In this document: piece by piece, positions 20,343-21,079 of the stretch
Layout: each line of letters begins with the position of its first letter
Position numbering within the stretch: position 1 is the stretch's first letter
Source of the DNA: a virus
DNA: 21,079 nt
Strand: one strand, 5' to 3'
IMG/VR virus record: IMGVR_UViG_3300046459_000316
Coordinates: 1 to 21,079 of that record
Made by a program: the position numbers and the translations under genes
The notes under the pieces: model-generated
Database searches by the model: none
Told to the model about the DNA's origin: nothing
What the model saw: the letters and a program-made list of their open reading frames with translations, nothing else

Positions 20343-21016
20343 GCGGCCTGCGCTCTCAGCGCAGCCATCAGCTGGTGTCCGATGTACTCGGTATAGGCGG
20401 GCGGGATGGCCTCGCGTAGCTCGTCGGTCGTCATCCAGTCGATGCCCATCGCGGGGCCCCACTCGTGGGTCTCGGCGCCGTTGCCATACACCTGGACGGT
20501 CGTCGCTCGCCGCTTGTTGCCTACGCCATGTCCGCCCTGGGTCCAGCCAGTCCAGTAACGGCGCTCCGTGAAGCGGTCGTGGCGGCATTCCAGGCCGAAC
20601 AGAAACACCGGGGACTCAAAGAGTCGGTGACGTCGTAGCGGCCGGTCGAAGCTGGTCCCGCAGAGCCGGACCGGTGACAACATCGGGGCACCCACCACGT
20701 TCTCGATGACGTAGGGGACCCCAGACTGCCGCAGACGTTCGCGCATTCGCTCGATGAGTCGCGGATGCTCGTAGGCCCGGCCGAGTGTCTCGTTGGTGCT
20801 GCGAGGGCCAGCGGCATACGCCTGGCACGGTGGGCTGGCATGGATGGCGTCGAAGCCGTCCAGCGGGAACGTCAGGGCGTCTGCCTGGTGGAACTCGAAG
20901 GGATAGTGCGGCTGGGGGTTGATGTCCACGCCGACCACGTCGAAGCCTGCGCGGCTGTAGCCCATGCCAGCACCACCAGCACCGCAAAAGAGGTCGAGCA
21001 GCCGAGGCTTGTTCAT
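20339..21016 (-). CDS. C5-cytosine DNA methyltransferase (phage type)
   Basis: This 225-aa enzyme should transfer a methyl group from S-adenosylmethionine to cytosine C5. The motifs occur in order: motif I FCGAGG (10-15), motif IV PPCQ with catalytic Cys64, motif VI ENV (105-107), motif VIII RRHRLF (128-133) and motif X AIPPAYTEYIG (203-213). The target-recognition region (~135-190) is short, as in small phage orphan methylases. No matching restriction enzyme is seen, so it probably protects phage DNA against host restriction. ATG 21016 is chosen because it overlaps the upstream stop (ATGA); an ATG at 21061 would lie within that upstream frame. Confidence 0.92.
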   Translation of the reverse strand: MNKPRLLDLFCGAGGAGMGYSRAGFDVVGVDINPQPHYPFEFHQADALTFPLDGFDAIHASPPCQAYAAGPRSTNETLGRAYEHPRLIERMRERLRQSGVPYVIENVVGAPMLSPVRLCGTSFDRPLRRHRLFESPVFLFGLECRHDRFTERRYWTGWTQGGHGVGNKRRATTVQVYGNGAETHEWGPAMGIDWMTTDELREAIPPAYTEYIGHQLMAALRAQAA

Positions 21017-21079
21017 GCCGTGCGCCGTGCCATCAGGCGGTCGCCGACGAGCCATCGCCATGTCTCGTCGTAGTCGTCG
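21013..21079 (-). CDS. C-terminal end of an upstream gene (cut by the right edge)
   Basis: A frame entering from the right edge encodes DYDETWRWLVGDRLMARRTA and stops at 21013. Its TGA overlaps the methyltransferase ATG (ATGA), like most junctions here. Only 21 residues are visible, so no function can be given. Confidence 0.5.
   Translation of the reverse strand, partial: DDYDETWRWLVGDRLMARRTA

Overview
The window reads as part of a temperate, HK97-type siphovirus genome with high GC content. The att-site evidence fits a free phage molecule or a circularised copy, because phage genes lie on both sides of the attachment core. Every gene I can support is on the minus strand, so the transcript order runs from high to low coordinates. 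The host is not identifiable. GC-rich codon use, many GTG starts and a tRNA-Leu(UAG) attachment core suit a high-GC bacterium such as an actinobacterium or a chloroflexote, but this is inference.

Reading from the right edge on the minus strand, the first block is an early/lysogeny block (21079-18481). It holds the end of an unknown gene, a C5-cytosine DNA methyltransferase, a 72-aa unknown, an ASCH-domain protein, an excisionase-like HTH protein and a tyrosine integrase. Next comes the attP region (about 18260-18480), whose core is the 3' half of a tRNA-Leu gene. The block after that (18257-16702) looks like lysis: a 49-aa protein, two small membrane (holin-like) proteins and a papain-fold (C39-like) peptidase. 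A block of virion surface or tail-tip proteins follows (16689-11923): a collagen-like/beta-propeller fibre, a jelly-roll-like protein, several small structural proteins and a protein with eleven degenerate repeats of about 22 residues. A possible HTH protein and an HNH endonuclease then precede the packaging and head genes: large terminase, portal, two small proteins, a fused prohead protease-major capsid protein and a decoration-like protein. The connector and tail genes complete the window: gp6-like connector, stopper, gp10-like protein, tail terminator, major tail protein, a G/GT-type tail assembly chaperone with an apparent -1 frameshift, a zinc-ribbon protein, the tape measure and the start of a minor tail gene.

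The most striking non-coding structure is the ~200 bp between the HNH and terminase genes. It contains twelve copies of TGAG in two blocks of six. Within each block the copies are spaced exactly 11 bp apart, and the blocks flank an ~83 bp GC-rich spacer. This looks like a cos/pac recognition region or another cis-acting binding array. Other points of interest are a strong internal ribosome-binding site inside the protease-capsid fusion, a 10-codon mini-ORF bridging two genes by ATGA overlaps, a perfect 11-bp hairpin after the capsid gene, and a long out-of-frame xis/int overlap. Nearly all gene junctions are ATGA, GTGA, TTGA or TGATG overlaps, so translational coupling is pervasive.
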